From the NCBI GenBank assembly GCA_020055645.1, contig CM034546.1, positions 682,001-746,000 on the forward strand: DNA of 64,000 bases. Direction: 5' to 3'. Below the pieces are notes generated by a model that worked only from the letters and a program-made list of their open reading frames with translations, was not told where the DNA came from and did not search any database. The position numbers and the translations under genes are program-made. This DNA is from Tomocerus qinae. Taxonomy: Eukaryota > Arthropoda > Collembola > Entomobryomorpha > Tomoceridae. Position 1 is the first letter of the stretch. Every line of letters starts with the position of its first letter. This document shows positions 20,077 through 32,269 of this stretch, one piece after another.

Positions 20077-23000
20077 ATGGTCCTTCGTTCAAACATTGAA
20101 TCAACCATGGAAAACGTCCGGAATCGAGGAGGATTTGAAGCAAATCTTTTGGAGGGAGGAGGAGCTCATGCTGACACAGATCTCCGAAGAAGTGTTCGTC
20201 CGAGTAAAGGAATTCCACCCAAGAAGCACGATGATTTTGTAGAAACAGTCAAAAGGACATATGCTACCAAGAAGGATCACGTGAGGGTTGGAGCAGATAA
20301 TGCCGGAGAACTACTGGGAGGAAATAGATGTGCAGATGAAGAGATCTCTTTACCCAACGGATTGTTTCATTCATGTCCGTCGGAAGCCGGAAGTGTCAGG
20401 AGTAAAGCAACTAGCCGCCGAAGCAACAAATCTCAAGTGGAAAGATTACGTTTGCTGGTGGAAATTGAAGCAGCTGAAGCCGCAGCTATTAAAGCTAAGG
20501 AAGATGCATTTCTAGCACAGAAACGCCTACAACTAAGGATGCTAGAATTAGATGAAGAGGAAGAAAATGATGCAGAAAGTCATGTTGAAAGCAAAATGAG
20601 TCATCATGAGGCGCAATTTCGGAACAGAACCGAACATTGGATTGAAAGTATCCCACCTACATCTGAAAATCCGAAATCTAATGGTCAAGAACGGGATAAT
20701 CAACGTTTCAAAGATCAGTCTGAAGAAAAGTTACAAGATAATGTCAAAACAAACTTCCAAAAGGAACAACAAGAGTTTTCTCAAAATTTTCATGGCTATG
20801 AAAATCCCTTTTCTCAAAATTGTCATGGCTATGAATATCCTTTTCCTCAGAATTATCGTGGATATGAAAACGATAATCAGAATTGCCATGGGTATGAAAA
20901 CGATAATCAGGATTGTCATGGGTATGGAAATAATGTGATAAATTGTAATAAACGACAAGTGACATCAGATTCAATTGTTGAAAAGTTGATACAAAAATTA
21001 AATGAGCCTGTAAGAAATGATGCTACGATGAAAAGTGGAGTTTGTTCTGGTTTGCCTTTCTTCGACGGAAATCCTTTGGATTGGATTACTTTCCTATATG
21101 CATATGTACGTACCAGTAAAAGATTTAATTTATCTGATGGAGATAATCTCGACAGATTACAGTCTTGTTTAAGAGGAAAGGCTCGAATTGCAGTGCAATT
21201 CATGTTTCATGCGGAAGAAAATGTTGGTATGATTATGGAGACTCTGGAAATGCGATTTGGAAGACCAGACATAATCATTGATACGTTAATCGATATTGCA
21301 CAGAAAACAGCCTCACCCTCTGGAGAAAATCTTGAAAGTTTCATCGAATTTGCTAATGTCGTTCAAAATCTTGTCATGACTATGGAATCTATTCACTGCG
21401 TTGGACATATGACTAATCCTTCCCTATTGAAACAATTAGAAGCTAAATTGCCACCATTTATTAGGATGGAATGGGGAAGAGAAAAGGCCAAGATCAATGG
21501 TATGACCACAATAGCAGATTTTTCTCTATGGCTAAATGAATGGGCAAGTGGATGCAGTCTTGTTTCTGTCCCCGTTATTAAGAAACAAAACGATTTTCAT
21601 CGAAATGAAAACAAACATGATGCTAATGTCAGAAAGTTTCAAAAACATATTTTTAATGTAAACGAGGTTGATGAAGATGAAAAGAGAGATGACAGATGTT
21701 TATTCTGTAAAATGAAGAATCACAAATTCAATAATTGTCACAAGTTTGCTAAACAAAACTACGCAAGTAGGAAAGCCTTTATCAAGGAAAAGAAATTATG
21801 CTTTATATGTCTTTCTCCTACGCACCGCATGGATGACTGCGACTCAAACAAAAAATGTGGAGTCGACGGATGTTACGTCAAACATCACCCCTTTCTTCAC
21901 GAAAAAAGGAAAAGAAATTTCACACGAAATGAAGAACGTGTACAAACAGCAGTAGACATAGAAGAAAAGATAAAAACAGAAGATGTGCGGGCACAATGCA
22001 CTGTGTTTTCCAACAACATCCTGTTGGAGATCTTACCTGTCACATTGCAAGGACCTTCCGGAGAAATTGCTACTTACGCATTCCTGGATAGCGGTTCTAC
22101 CATTACAATGATGGAAGATGAAATTGCAAATAAGTTAGGACTAATTGGTGACTGTACACCACTGAAAACGAAATGGGCTTACGGAATGACAAACACTATT
22201 AATAATTCTCGTATTGTTTCCGTCAAAATCCAAGCAGAAAATGGAAAGTCATTCGTGTTGGACTCAGTTAGAACTGCAGAAAAGCTAGATTTACCAATAC
22301 AGAGTGTGAATGTGGACAAATTAGCAAAGTATTGGAAGCATATTCAACGTACTGAAGTAAAATCGTTGGAGAATGCAAAACCGACTATTCTGATCGGAAA
22401 AGACAACAATCACTTAATTATCCCTAAACGTGTGGTCAAAGGAAATGGAAATGTACCTTCTGTGTCTCTCACAGAATTAGGATGGGTAATTTCTGGTAAT
22501 GTTGGTTCTTTCTGGAAATCAAGGGTTGACGAAGGATTTTCTTTCCATGTTCACCATCATGATGAGGATTTGGAGGAAATTCACAGAATCGTGAAAGAAA
22601 GTTTCTCCACAGAATCCTTTGGTGTGAAAATCCCAGAAAATCAACTAAGGTCTAAAGAAGAGTCAAGAGCTCTCTCTATTTTGGAGAATACGACTAAAAG
22701 GATTGATGGAAGATGGGAAACCGGCTTACTGTGGAAATCAGATGAGATAGTGATGCCACGAAATAAGTACAATGCCTTTAGTCGATTGAAACTAATGGAG
22801 AAGAAGATGGACAAAGACAATTTATTTGCTGAACAGTACTGTGCTAAAATCAAATACTACGAAGAAATTGGCTATGCACGAAAATTGGAAAAGGACGAAT
22901 GGATAAATGACAATCCACGTAACTTTTACCTACCACACTTTGGAGTTTTCAATCCAAACAAGCCAGGAAAATTACGATTTGTCTTTGATGCTGCTGCAAA

Positions 23001-23550
23001 AATAGATGGAGTAAGTTTTAACGACAACTTACTGAAGGGGCCAGATTTGCTAAACTCCCTCCCAGCAGTTCTCTTTAAATTCCGCCAAAGAAAGTTTGCC
23101 TTTACTGCGGATATTAAAGAGATGTTCCATCAGGTTAGAATAAGGAATGAGGATCAGCACTCTCAACGTTTCCTCTGGAGAGGAATGGATCGTAATCGAG
23201 ATCCAGATGTTTATGTCATGCAAGCGATGACTTTTGGAGCTATTTGCTCCCCCTGCTCTGCTCAGTTTGTTAAAAACAAAAATGCTTTGGAATATATGGA
23301 TGATTATCCTAACGCTGCAAAAGCAATTGTGGAACGTCACTATGTAGATGACTATTTAGATTCTTGTAATGCGGAAGATGAGGCTAAAGAATTAATTCAA
23401 GACGTAATTAATGTACATAAGCATGGAGGATTCCACATTTGTAATTGGATTTGCAACTCAAAAAATGTATTAATGTCCATTCCTTCAGACATGAGAGAGA
23501 CAACTCAGGAAAAGAAATTAAACCTGAGTCAGCAACTGAAAGAGTCTTAG
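20077..23550 (+). pseudogene. Pao/BEL Gag-protease-reverse transcriptase part (first frame)
   Basis: An open frame of 1157 codons. The N-terminus is a charged Gag-like region with five near-repeats of a QNCHGYEN-type octapeptide (about residues 233-287). A central Gag domain and Cys/His clusters follow near residue 542 (CLFCKMKNHKFNNC, then CFICLSPTHRMDDC). The retroviral-type aspartic protease active site is FLDSGSTITMM (about 669). Reverse transcriptase carries its catalytic YVDD near residue 1088. The frame then leaves the homologous reading between about 23490 and 23530 and stops at 23550, while the homology continues one frame back. Pao/BEL elements normally have a single polyprotein, so a one-base deletion is the simplest reading. 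The first Met overlaps the LTR-PBS junction; ATG 20107 is an equally good start. Confidence 0.85.
20776..20936 (+). repeat. Short tandem repeats coding for QNCHGYEN-like units in Gag
   Basis: About five imperfect copies of a unit encoding (Q/D)N(C/F/Y)(H/R)GYEN, within the Gag part of the Pao/BEL element. Spacing varies (DNQ or PFSQ linkers), as expected for slippage-driven repeats. Confidence 0.6.
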
Positions 23551-25943
23551 GATTACATTGGAATCCTTCAGAAGATACATTTAGTTTTAACACTAAGTTT
23601 TCGAAGACTGACCCAGCAATTCTAAGTAATGACAAACGACCAACGAAAAGACAAATGCTAAAGATTGTCATGTCGGTCTATGATCCACTGGGATTTATTG
23701 CACATTTTATGATTAAAGCAAGAATTCTTCTGCAAGATGTATGGCGTGCTGAGTTAGGATGGGATGATGAACTTACAGACATTCTGAATGAAAAATGGAA
23801 AGTTTGGGTGGACGAATTAAAACAAGTTACATCCGTATCCATCCCAAGATGCTACAATGTTGAAATGGCAAATGTTTCCGCTATTCAACTGCACACATTC
23901 TGCGACTCTAGTGAGAAAGCTTTAGTTGCAGTTTCTTACCTAAGGATGATCTTTGGTGAAAATGTAGGAACTGCATTTGTTTGTGCAAAAACGAGGGTAT
24001 CTCCCGTCCGTCAAATGTCAATTCCACGGCTGGAGTTACAAGCTGCAGTAATGGCGAGTAGGTTGGCTAAAACTATTCAAGAAAATCATGATCTTGTCAT
24101 TGAATCTAAATATTTCTGGACGGACTCACAAACAGTATTATGTTGGATACGTTCTGAGACTAGAAGATTTAAACCGTTTGTGGCTCATCGTGTCAGTGAG
24201 ATACTTGAACTGACAGATGTTAATGCATGGCATTGGGTCCCCACTAAGGAGAATGTAGCTGACGGTGCTACGAGAAATTCAAAAGAGACGGATTTCAGTA
24301 CTAACAGTCGGTGGTTTTGCGGCCCAGAATTTCTGAAGAGACAGGAATTGGATTGGCCTAAAGAAAGCCAGGAAGATAAAAATGAAATTGATCCTGCTGA
24401 ACTTGAGTTGAAAACAGAATTTGTAAATGTTGTTCTGGAACAAGAGTCTTTTCTACCCAGTATGAATTTATTTTCATACAGAAAACTCATGCGGTCAACA
24501 GCGTGGATGCTAAGATTTATTTACAATTTGAAAGTGAAAAGCAAACTACTGAATGGCGAAATAATTTCTGGAGAACTCTCCCCAACGGAAATTCATAATG
24601 CAGAAACCTATTGGTATAAGCATGTACAAGAAGATAGCTTCTCGAATGAATTGAAAGTTTTGCGGAAGAATTTACCTTTGCCAAAATCGAGTAAATTATG
24701 TCAATATTCACCCTATCTGGATGAAAATGGAATCATGAAAATGAACAGTAGAATTGCAAGAGCTCGCCATATTTGTCAAGAGGTGAAGAATCCGGTAATT
24801 CTACCGTCGAAACATGATTTTACACGTTTGTTAATCTGTCACTATCATGTCCTATCGTATCATCATGGCCGAGAACGAGTTATAAATGAAATTCGTCAAA
24901 AGTTCATAATTCCGAAGTTAAGGACAGAAGTAAAGAAATGCTGGAATTCTTGTCAAGTGTGTAAAAACAAGAACGCTATTCCTATCATCCCTAAAATGAC
25001 AGAGTTGCCACCAGAAAGATTACAAGCTTTTGTTCGTCCATTCACTGAAGTCGGAATGGACTATTTTGGACCATTTGAAGTTGCAATCGGTCGGAGACGG
25101 GAGAAGCGTTATGGAGTCATATTTTCGTGTATGACCACCCGTGCTATTCATTTAGAATTAGCTGCATCTCTTTCTACTGACTCCTGTATTGCTGCTATCA
25201 GTACATTTGCATGCCGAAGAGGCAGTCCACGTCAAATCATGTCAGATAACGGTACCAATCTCCGCGGAGCTCATAATGAGCTCAAAAAGTGCTTAGAAGA
25301 ACTAAACCAAATGGAAATTACTCAAAATCTGACTGCTCGCGGAATTAATTGGAAATTTAATCCCCCCGCTGCCCCAAATTTCGGAGGAAGCTACGAGAGA
25401 CTCATAAGGAGTGTTAAGATTGCATTGAAAGCCATTCTAAGGGAACGAGCACCTAAAGAAGAAACTCTGTCGACAGTTTTCGCAGAAGCAGAGCATATTG
25501 TCAATAGTCGACCTCTCACAGATGTATCTTTGGATCCTGATGATTCTGAAAGTTTAACCCCGAATCATTTTTTGATTGGTTCATCAAATGGTATCTTGAG
25601 TCCTGGCTACTTTACAAATGCGGATCTGTGTCTAAGAAAGCAGTGGAGGATCGCCCAACGTCTTGCGGATCATTTCTGGATGCGATGGGTAAAGGAGTAC
25701 CTCCCAAGTCTACGTCAACGGACGAAATGGCATAGCGAAGTTGATCCTGTCAAAATTGGAGACATTGTGATCATCGTTGATAATACCTTGCCCAGAAACT
25801 GTTGGCTGAAAGGTATTATTGAAGAAACTTTTCCCGGAAATGATGGCCAAGTTCGTGTTGTAAACGTGCGAACTAATTCTGGACTATTTAAAAGACCAGT
25901 GTCAAAGATTTGTGTATTAGATGTAAAATCGAATTTGAATTAG
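23485..25943 (+). pseudogene. Pao/BEL RNase H-integrase part (second frame)
   Basis: The frame is open from at least 23445 to TAG at 25941-25943, but homology to Pao polyproteins starts only near 23490-23530 (ERVLGLHWNPSEDTF follows). It holds RNase H with TFCDSSEKA (about 23897) and FWTDSQTVLCWIRS. The integrase zinc-binding block is HYHVLSYHHG...CQVCK (about 24840-24970). The integrase catalytic core has MDYFGPFE, SDNGTNLRG and NFGGSYERLIRSVK. A C-terminal region typical of Pao elements (WLKGIIEETFPG) ends the frame. It is one frame behind the upstream Gag-Pol part and has no start of its own, so it is dead as it stands. Confidence 0.85.
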
Positions 25944-25978
25944 TTATGAGATATAGTCTCATAACGGGTGGAAGGAAA

Positions 25979-26182
25979 TGTTGCTACGATATTTATCTAA
26001 TAGTTTGTTTATTCATCTATTTCTATGTTTGTCATAATTTTATGAAAAATGATCAGTCAATAATGTAAATGTCTCGAGTCGACACGTATGAAAAGTGTGG
26101 CTATCGAAAAGTGTTAATAAATTCATGAAAGTTTATGTTTAATGTCTGCTACAACCAGAAGTACTGATTTTTAGCAGTTACA
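25979..26182 (+). repeat. Right LTR of the Pao/BEL element
   Basis: A 204-bp copy of the left LTR with about four substitutions, directly after the polypurine tract 25966-25978. Confidence 0.9.
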
Positions 26183-26367
26183 TTACTATTATTAGAATCA
26201 ACGCCGGGAGAATGTACTTCGATACGTAATGTATACTAAATCCTCAGTGACAAGGTTGAAACAGAAAAAAAGGTTCTGGTCATTGCGTGACAGTGGAAAT
26301 CGAATTTAGAAAAGGTGCCCTTTAAATTAATCGGTATTGAAGCAACATAAAATCAACATTTCCGAAA

Positions 26368-28247
26368 ATGAAATTGTTAACTGTGATATATCCTATCATT
26401 TTCTTTGAAATAATTGAAAAAGTAAAATTACAATCATATATCGAGATAAAAGGTTTGGAATCAATTGTGTCGATGTTCTCACATTGTGCTGTCGTTTTCA
26501 TTTTTAAGAAAAGCCATTCTCCACTCTGGGCGACATCAATCGCTGTCAGCTCAAAGAAAGAGGATTTTTCCAAATTTAAGAATAATCGTTTTTCTTGAAG
26601 CAAAATATTCTAATTTTGTTGAGCAATTTTCTATCTGCTACCAAGACTATCAGCATTCAAGGAAATGTACGCGTAAAACCACCATTTTGTTATGAAAATT
26701 TTGGCTACAACACTTACATTTCGGACTTACCTGCTGCTAGTGTTATTTTTCATGAAGGAATTTCTTTAATGCTAACCGTCTATATTAATCCTTTAAAATC
26801 AATGCGAAATTTTCCATTGTATGACATAAAGTTTGAAAATTCTAGATTTAGAGATTATGTTGACATATTTTATCGTTCGAAAATATTATTTCAAAGGAAT
26901 CAAAACTTGGTACGCTCAATGGAACGTCTTCAATTAATGCGAAATTTATAAATCAATTCAAACCATTATACCGCTTGAGTTTAAGCTTAGACTTTATTTT
27001 CTTGACATTTATGTGGGAGGATTTGAAAGTCATCAATTCTGAAAACAAGCCCAATTTTCACTACAATATAATTGGAGGCGTTCTGAGACAGAAATTTGGG
27101 CCTTCTGCTCACATACCTCAAATACATGGGACTGGACAATGATGGTTTAAAATTTGTTACCTGTGCTGGAGTTTTTAATGATTACCTCTGGAAATCCTAT
27201 TTGGAACCTTATGATACAATTTTCTGGATATGTTTTTGTGTCGCCATGATATTGGTTTCAATGGTATTTACTTTTCAAAATGAAGTGCCACACACGGCAA
27301 AAAACTTGGAGCAAACCTTCTACAATTGTTATTCTTTTTTTGCTGAAATGTTGAAACAAGCGATCAAGATTGGCAAAGTTATGGACAAAGGAAAACTCGC
27401 TTTGACTTTTGGTATTTGAATGATTCTTGGAATTACTTGCAGCAATGGCTACAAAGGAATTCTTGTGAGTCGGCTGACGACAGTCCCTCCTCTTTAAAAC
27501 CTATATTCACCACTTTCAAAGACATCTCTAACTTTTCTGTGATTGGACCTACTAACTTGGTACGATATTTCATTACTAATGGTTATGTATCAAATCCAGA
27601 CTACTTAATTTATCTAGAATCCTGCCACGACAAAGTCAATAATGATTCTTGTAGAAAATTAAATCCCCTTTATTGTGCTTATCATTGAAACAACAGTGGG
27701 AAAGTCTTAGCTGATTATAACATAGCTGGAAACGAAATAACCGAATGGCTATGGCTCATGTTAAGAAAAAATAAAATCACACTCAATGATATACCTAAAA
27801 CAAAAACTTTGCCAATAAATTTAATATTGGGTAAATTGGAGCCACGTTGCAATATCGATTCCCAAAGTTATTTTGAGAAAACTAGAGAGTTTTTGAAGGA
27901 CTGCTCGTTGAGAAGGGCTTATCTGGACTACAGCAAGCAACTAAGCCAATAATATAGTGAATTTGTCTTTGAAACCAATAAGTATGCTACACTCAATGCT
28001 AACACGATTCCTCAAGCCATGATACTTCACATCCCTAATTACATTTTAATTAAACGACAACTCTACCTCAAAATGCAACATTTTATGTCATCCGGAATTT
28101 ATACACCATTTCAAAAATGGAATACATATTTTACTAGAAAAATTTATCAATCGCTGCACTTTCAGAAGAAATTCCCCGTGATTCACAGTCCATCCATTTG
28201 CTCAATTTCTATTTGTTTTGCACAACTTTGCAAGTTTTTTCCCTCTT
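26368..28247 (+). pseudogene. Broken ionotropic-receptor-like gene (copy 3)
   Basis: Homology to the receptor family can be followed from the signal peptide (MKLLTVIYPIIFFEIIEK at 26368) to the C-terminal region (IPNYILIKRQLYLKMQHF near 28030), but across all three forward frames. There are frame changes near 26500-26600, 26640-26700 and 26880-26960. About 40 codons are missing between DIKFE and the RFRDYVDIF block. A TGA at 27417-27419 sits in the pore helix, followed by a further frame change near 27470, a TGA at 27686-27688 and a TAA near 27950. The final transmembrane part is also shifted. LEPYDTIFW, CSNGYKGILVSR and CSLRRAYLDYS blocks remain recognisable. The damage is too extensive for a working gene. 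It lies just downstream of the Pao/BEL element, which landed outside the coding region. Confidence 0.88.
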
Positions 28248-28259
28248 AATATTTTGTTT

Positions 28260-30075
28260 GGAAATCTTTGGTGGCAAAATGTATACCGTATTAAATTAAT
28301 AATAGTTAATGAAAGTTAATTAATATTTAAACTAATGTTTTTCAGTTACACATTAATAGATTAATTATTCTTGTCAAAGTAAAGGTGACAAGAATTACCA
28401 ACCTTTTAATGTATATATTATGCTATGTATATTACATACTTTTCAGGATAGGTAAACTTTTAAAGTAGGTACTAATATGTATGCTTTTAAATTCATTATC
28501 AGATATGGCGAGTTGAATATAAAACTAGCCTCTCATAAACGGAGGAAAAATTTTCAATTTGTTAAACCATAAAATTTTTTGTATTGAAATGATTGATATA
28601 CCCTTCCATGAGATTTGTATAATTAATTGCAAACTGTATGCATAGAATACAACCCGAGACAGCTGTCATTAATTCTATCCGGATGGGGTACGGGTTGGCT
28701 AATACCAATGAGTCGACTTGTGCAAGGGAGGGAAAAGAAGTCTGTCCCGTGGCTTGCACGAATTAAACAAGAACAGACAAGTTCATTAAATATTTACGGC
28801 AACCGATTTAAATTGTTATGTCCATATTTCCTCCGATAATGCTGTTCATAAAAAAGTTTCAATGGTTTCTTTAAATATTCAATGTTAACAGAAATTACTT
28901 CGAAAAACTTTTGGAAGTATTTTATTGTTATACGCAAAGATGCAAATAAGGAAATATCGGCCTTAATAATAGAATCGCGGGAGGTCTATGAATAACGAAT
29001 ACTGCCACCACAATAAAACAAGAAGAGTCTAAACCAGTCCTTTATTACAATGAATCAGGAAACCACTGTAACAGTCCGCACGAAACTTTCATTAAAATGG
29101 ACATACTGATGTAGCAGGGCCGGGTCTAGCTTTTGCGGCGCCCTGGGGAAGGTGATTCCGCGAGGCCACATAAGCTATATATAACTATTCGAGTCGCTTC
29201 TATAAGACATGATATGCTACAAGTACTGATTCCACTTTAGTATAGCTAACCTTTCTGCTGCAATTGTCAATGTCTTAGAGCATTTGTCATTTGAATGCCA
29301 TTTTCTTCAGACAAACGAGAAGACAAAGTTGTAATCTAAGATTGTATTCCAGTAAAATTTAGATGGCTAAGATTATCGCCGAAAATGTTCGCTATGCATG
29401 GAATAAATCCGTTGTCAGTAAATAGTATTCATATTTTTCAAATTGCTTTCAAAAGTCAGTTAGTCTTAGCCTGAAAACAAAAACTTTGCCAAATCAAACT
29501 TCGGGTAGCAGAAATTTCACGTAAAAATTTTATTGTATATTTTCGAGCGAAGCGTAAAAACGTTTTTGGTGGTTGGTTGACAATTGTGGGCTAGTAATGA
29601 AAAGATATTATTTTTAGCACTCTGACAATTTTTGCATAGATTTCGTTTGTGGCGGCACAAAAAAGCAGTCTGCAAGGATTAATGAGCACTGCATGAGAAG
29701 CTCACTCAACCACAAAGTCGTCTACTGTTTTTAATTTTTTTTATATTATTCTTTTACTTCATTATCCTATCTCATTGTCATAATTCGTGTGAATATAGAA
29801 GTATCTTAGAAAAGAAAGTATCAAACGCAAAGTTTGAAAACTATTTGATGTGGCAAAACAAATGAATGAGGAAATGTCACCAGGAAGGCTATTCATCAGT
29901 TAATACTTAATACGTAAAATTCGGAAACCACTTCTACATTGCTTTGCAGTTGTATATATAACTGAAGTGATAAAAATATTTAGACACAAAATATAACTAA
30001 TACAAATCATAATAAGATTGAGTGTCAGCTACGGAAAACATTTAAAAAATACAGAAATTTAAATTTGTTTCTAAA
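28260..30075. other. Spacer, no gene seen
   Basis: About 1.8 kb, AT-rich. Near 29118 a GC-rich CAGGGCCGGGTCTAGC stretch resembles a hAT-type terminus, but no matching second end was found. The TATA-like TATATATAA at about 29952 may serve the next receptor gene. Confidence 0.4.
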
Positions 30076-32172
30076 ATGGAATTGCTGCTACGTGCAATAC
30101 TTTTCGTTGGATTCATTCCAGACGTAAAATCGCAATCATATATTGAGATAACTGATTTAAAATCAATTGTGGAGACATTCTCGGACTGTGCTGTCGTTTT
30201 CATTTACAAGCATAACGCCCCTCGTTTAGGTGGAGATTTCGGATTGCCTATAGTAGTATTGAATTCTGACCGGTATAAATTGCTGGCAACTCAGAGAAAG
30301 TGGATTTTCCAATATTTAAAAATAATAATTTCTTTTGAAGCAAGAGGCTCTTCTTTTATAGATCCAATGGCTATCTGCTATCAGTATTACCATTATTTTC
30401 ACCTACTGCAACGTAGAAAACCTCAATTTTGCTATGACTCGGTCGGGTACAACGTTTACATTTCGACCTTCAATGCTGACAACATTAATTTACGCGAAGG
30501 ACTCTCTTTAATGTTAACTGTGGATATAAATCTTACAAAATCAAGACCTAATTTTCCATCGTACGATATAAAGTTTCAACAAACTATTTGCTTTGGCTGC
30601 CCAATTTTTTCTAAGCAAAACAGTCATAACTCAACTATTATAAGTATAACAGAAATTAAAGCATTTCCTGACAGGGCTTTGGATAAAGAGTCAGCCATGT
30701 TAGGATTCAGGGGTTATGTGAATACAATTTACCGTTCTAAGATTGTATACGAAATAAGGAACTCAAAGCTTTGCCCTTTAAATGGAACTTGGTCGGTCGA
30801 CGCGAAATGGATGAATCCTTTCAAGTCATTAATCAGTCAGGGAATAGTAGATTTGGGTTTTATATTCCAAGCGTTTATGTGGGAGGATTTCAAAGTCATG
30901 CATTTACAAAATAAAATAAATTTTGAATTGTTTATTAGTAGTGGACTTCTGATACTGAGAAACGGACCTTCTGCGCACATCCCTCAAGTACATGTCGATA
31001 TTCAAGAATTGAAATTTATGACCTGCACTGGAGTGTTTGACAATTCTATCTGGACGTTTTATTTCGAACCTTATGATGCGATTTTCTGGATAACTTTTTC
31101 CGTAGTCATGATTTTGGGTTCGATAGTGTTTACCTTTCAAAACGGGTTGTCCAGAAATTTAAAAGAAATACTTTATAATTTGTATTGCTTCGCTGCCGCA
31201 ATGTTAGAGCAATCGGTCAGTATCGGCCAAATCATGGACAAAAGAAAACTCGGTTTGATATTTGGGATTTGGATTATTATTGGAATTATTTGTAGCAATG
31301 GCTACAAAGGAGTACTCGTGAGTCGGCTGACAGTTCCTCCTACTTTGAAGCACTCCTACAAATCCTTCAAAGAGCTCAACAACTTCTCTGTGATTTCGCC
31401 TGTTGATTTACAAATTTCTGCATTTCAGAGCGGTTATGTATTTCAAAGCAAAAACCTAAGAGATGTAGAGTTCTGTTTTCACAAAAGCAAAACAAAAGAA
31501 GATTCTTGTGGAAAATTGAATCCGCGCTACTGTTCTTCCAACAATAGTAGCCAAGTATTGGCTGAACATCAAATTTTTGGAAATGAAATCACCGAGTGGA
31601 CCTGGATTAAATTGACTGAACCCAAAATCATGATCGACGGTATGGCAAAGAAAAAGATTTTCCCAGATAGTTTTATTCAAGGAAAATTAGATTCACGTTG
31701 TCATAAAAACCTTCAAAGTTATTTTGAGAAAACTAGTTCGTTTATGAAGAACTGCTCTTTGAAAAGGGTCTACGTTGATTTCAGTAGCCGCCTTAACCTA
31801 TACAGCGACATAGTCTTTTCGAAAAAGTATGTCATACGAAATGCTAATTTAATTCCCCAAACAATGATGTACCACATCCCTAATTACACTTTAATCAAGC
31901 GACAACTCTACCTTCAAGTGCAACGGTTCTTGACAACGGGCATTTATATCCTCTTTCATAAATGGGACACACATTTTCGTAGACAAATTTATCAGTCAAT
32001 GAATTTTCCAATAGACAGCTCTCCTAATTCACAATCTATGCGTTTATTCGGTTTCCTTATTTTTTGTGCTTCTCTAACAGCGCTTTCTTTTCTAGTATTT
32101 TGTTTTGAATATATTTACATCAAAAGGTACACCAAGTATGTACTACATAAAACTTTGTGGATGTTATTCTAA
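30076..32172 (+). CDS. Divergent ionotropic-receptor-like channel, copy 4
   Basis: Intact single exon of 698 residues, close to copy 1 in length. The signal peptide is MELLLRAILFVGFIPDVKSQ. Family blocks are present in order: FSDCAVVFIYK, the FCYDSVGYN and CFGCP cysteines, FMWEDFKV, GPSAHIPQVHVD, FEPYDAIFW before M1, the pore LYNLYCFAAAMLEQSVSIG, the pore helix with CSNGYKGVLVSRLTVPP, the extracellular CSLKRVYVDFS, and a final helix (FGFLIFCASLTALSFLVFCF). A short basic tail follows. The gene is on the same strand as its relatives and ends about 100 bp before the fold-back element. Chemosensory function is inferred from topology and copy number. Confidence 0.78.
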   Translation: MELLLRAILFVGFIPDVKSQSYIEITDLKSIVETFSDCAVVFIYKHNAPRLGGDFGLPIVVLNSDRYKLLATQRKWIFQYLKIIISFEARGSSFIDPMAICYQYYHYFHLLQRRKPQFCYDSVGYNVYISTFNADNINLREGLSLMLTVDINLTKSRPNFPSYDIKFQQTICFGCPIFSKQNSHNSTIISITEIKAFPDRALDKESAMLGFRGYVNTIYRSKIVYEIRNSKLCPLNGTWSVDAKWMNPFKSLISQGIVDLGFIFQAFMWEDFKVMHLQNKINFELFISSGLLILRNGPSAHIPQVHVDIQELKFMTCTGVFDNSIWTFYFEPYDAIFWITFSVVMILGSIVFTFQNGLSRNLKEILYNLYCFAAAMLEQSVSIGQIMDKRKLGLIFGIWIIIGIICSNGYKGVLVSRLTVPPTLKHSYKSFKELNNFSVISPVDLQISAFQSGYVFQSKNLRDVEFCFHKSKTKEDSCGKLNPRYCSSNNSSQVLAEHQIFGNEITEWTWIKLTEPKIMIDGMAKKKIFPDSFIQGKLDSRCHKNLQSYFEKTSSFMKNCSLKRVYVDFSSRLNLYSDIVFSKKYVIRNANLIPQTMMYHIPNYTLIKRQLYLQVQRFLTTGIYILFHKWDTHFRRQIYQSMNFPIDSSPNSQSMRLFGFLIFCASLTALSFLVFCFEYIYIKRYTKYVLHKTLWMLF

Positions 32173-32269
32173 ATACAAAAGAAATTGCAGCATAAATGTT
32201 TTGAGAAATTTTAGAAAATGTGCACAGATTCCCCAATCAACTTCCCTGGTTTTATGAAAATTAGAGATG

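Larger units (their letters stand above)
19870..26182 (+). mobile_element. Pao/BEL LTR retrotransposon, 6.3 kb, frameshifted
   Basis: Two direct LTRs of 204 bp (19870-20073 and 25979-26182) begin TGTTGCTACG and end GTTACA. They differ at about four positions, so the insertion is recent. A candidate primer-binding site starting TGG follows the left LTR (from 20078), and a purine-rich tract (GGGTGGAAGGAAA, 25966-25978) precedes the right one. The coding part has Pao/BEL order: Gag with CCHC-type clusters, aspartic protease, reverse transcriptase, RNase H, integrase. No envelope-like frame is present. No clear target-site duplication was found by eye. It sits between receptor copy 2 and the broken receptor copy. 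Confidence 0.93.

Noticed and set aside
20731-20974. Minus-strand frames with repeated Ile/His-rich units
   Set aside because: Antisense of the Gag octapeptide repeats in the Pao/BEL element.
23445-23550. Programmed -1 ribosomal frameshifting in the Pao/BEL element at the A-rich heptamer
   Set aside because: Homology continues in the first frame beyond the heptamer, and this family normally uses one polyprotein, so a deletion is simpler.
29118-29160. GC-rich CAGGGCCGGGTCTAGC resembling a hAT terminus
   Set aside because: No second terminus or 8-bp duplication was found, so it is only a possible fragment.
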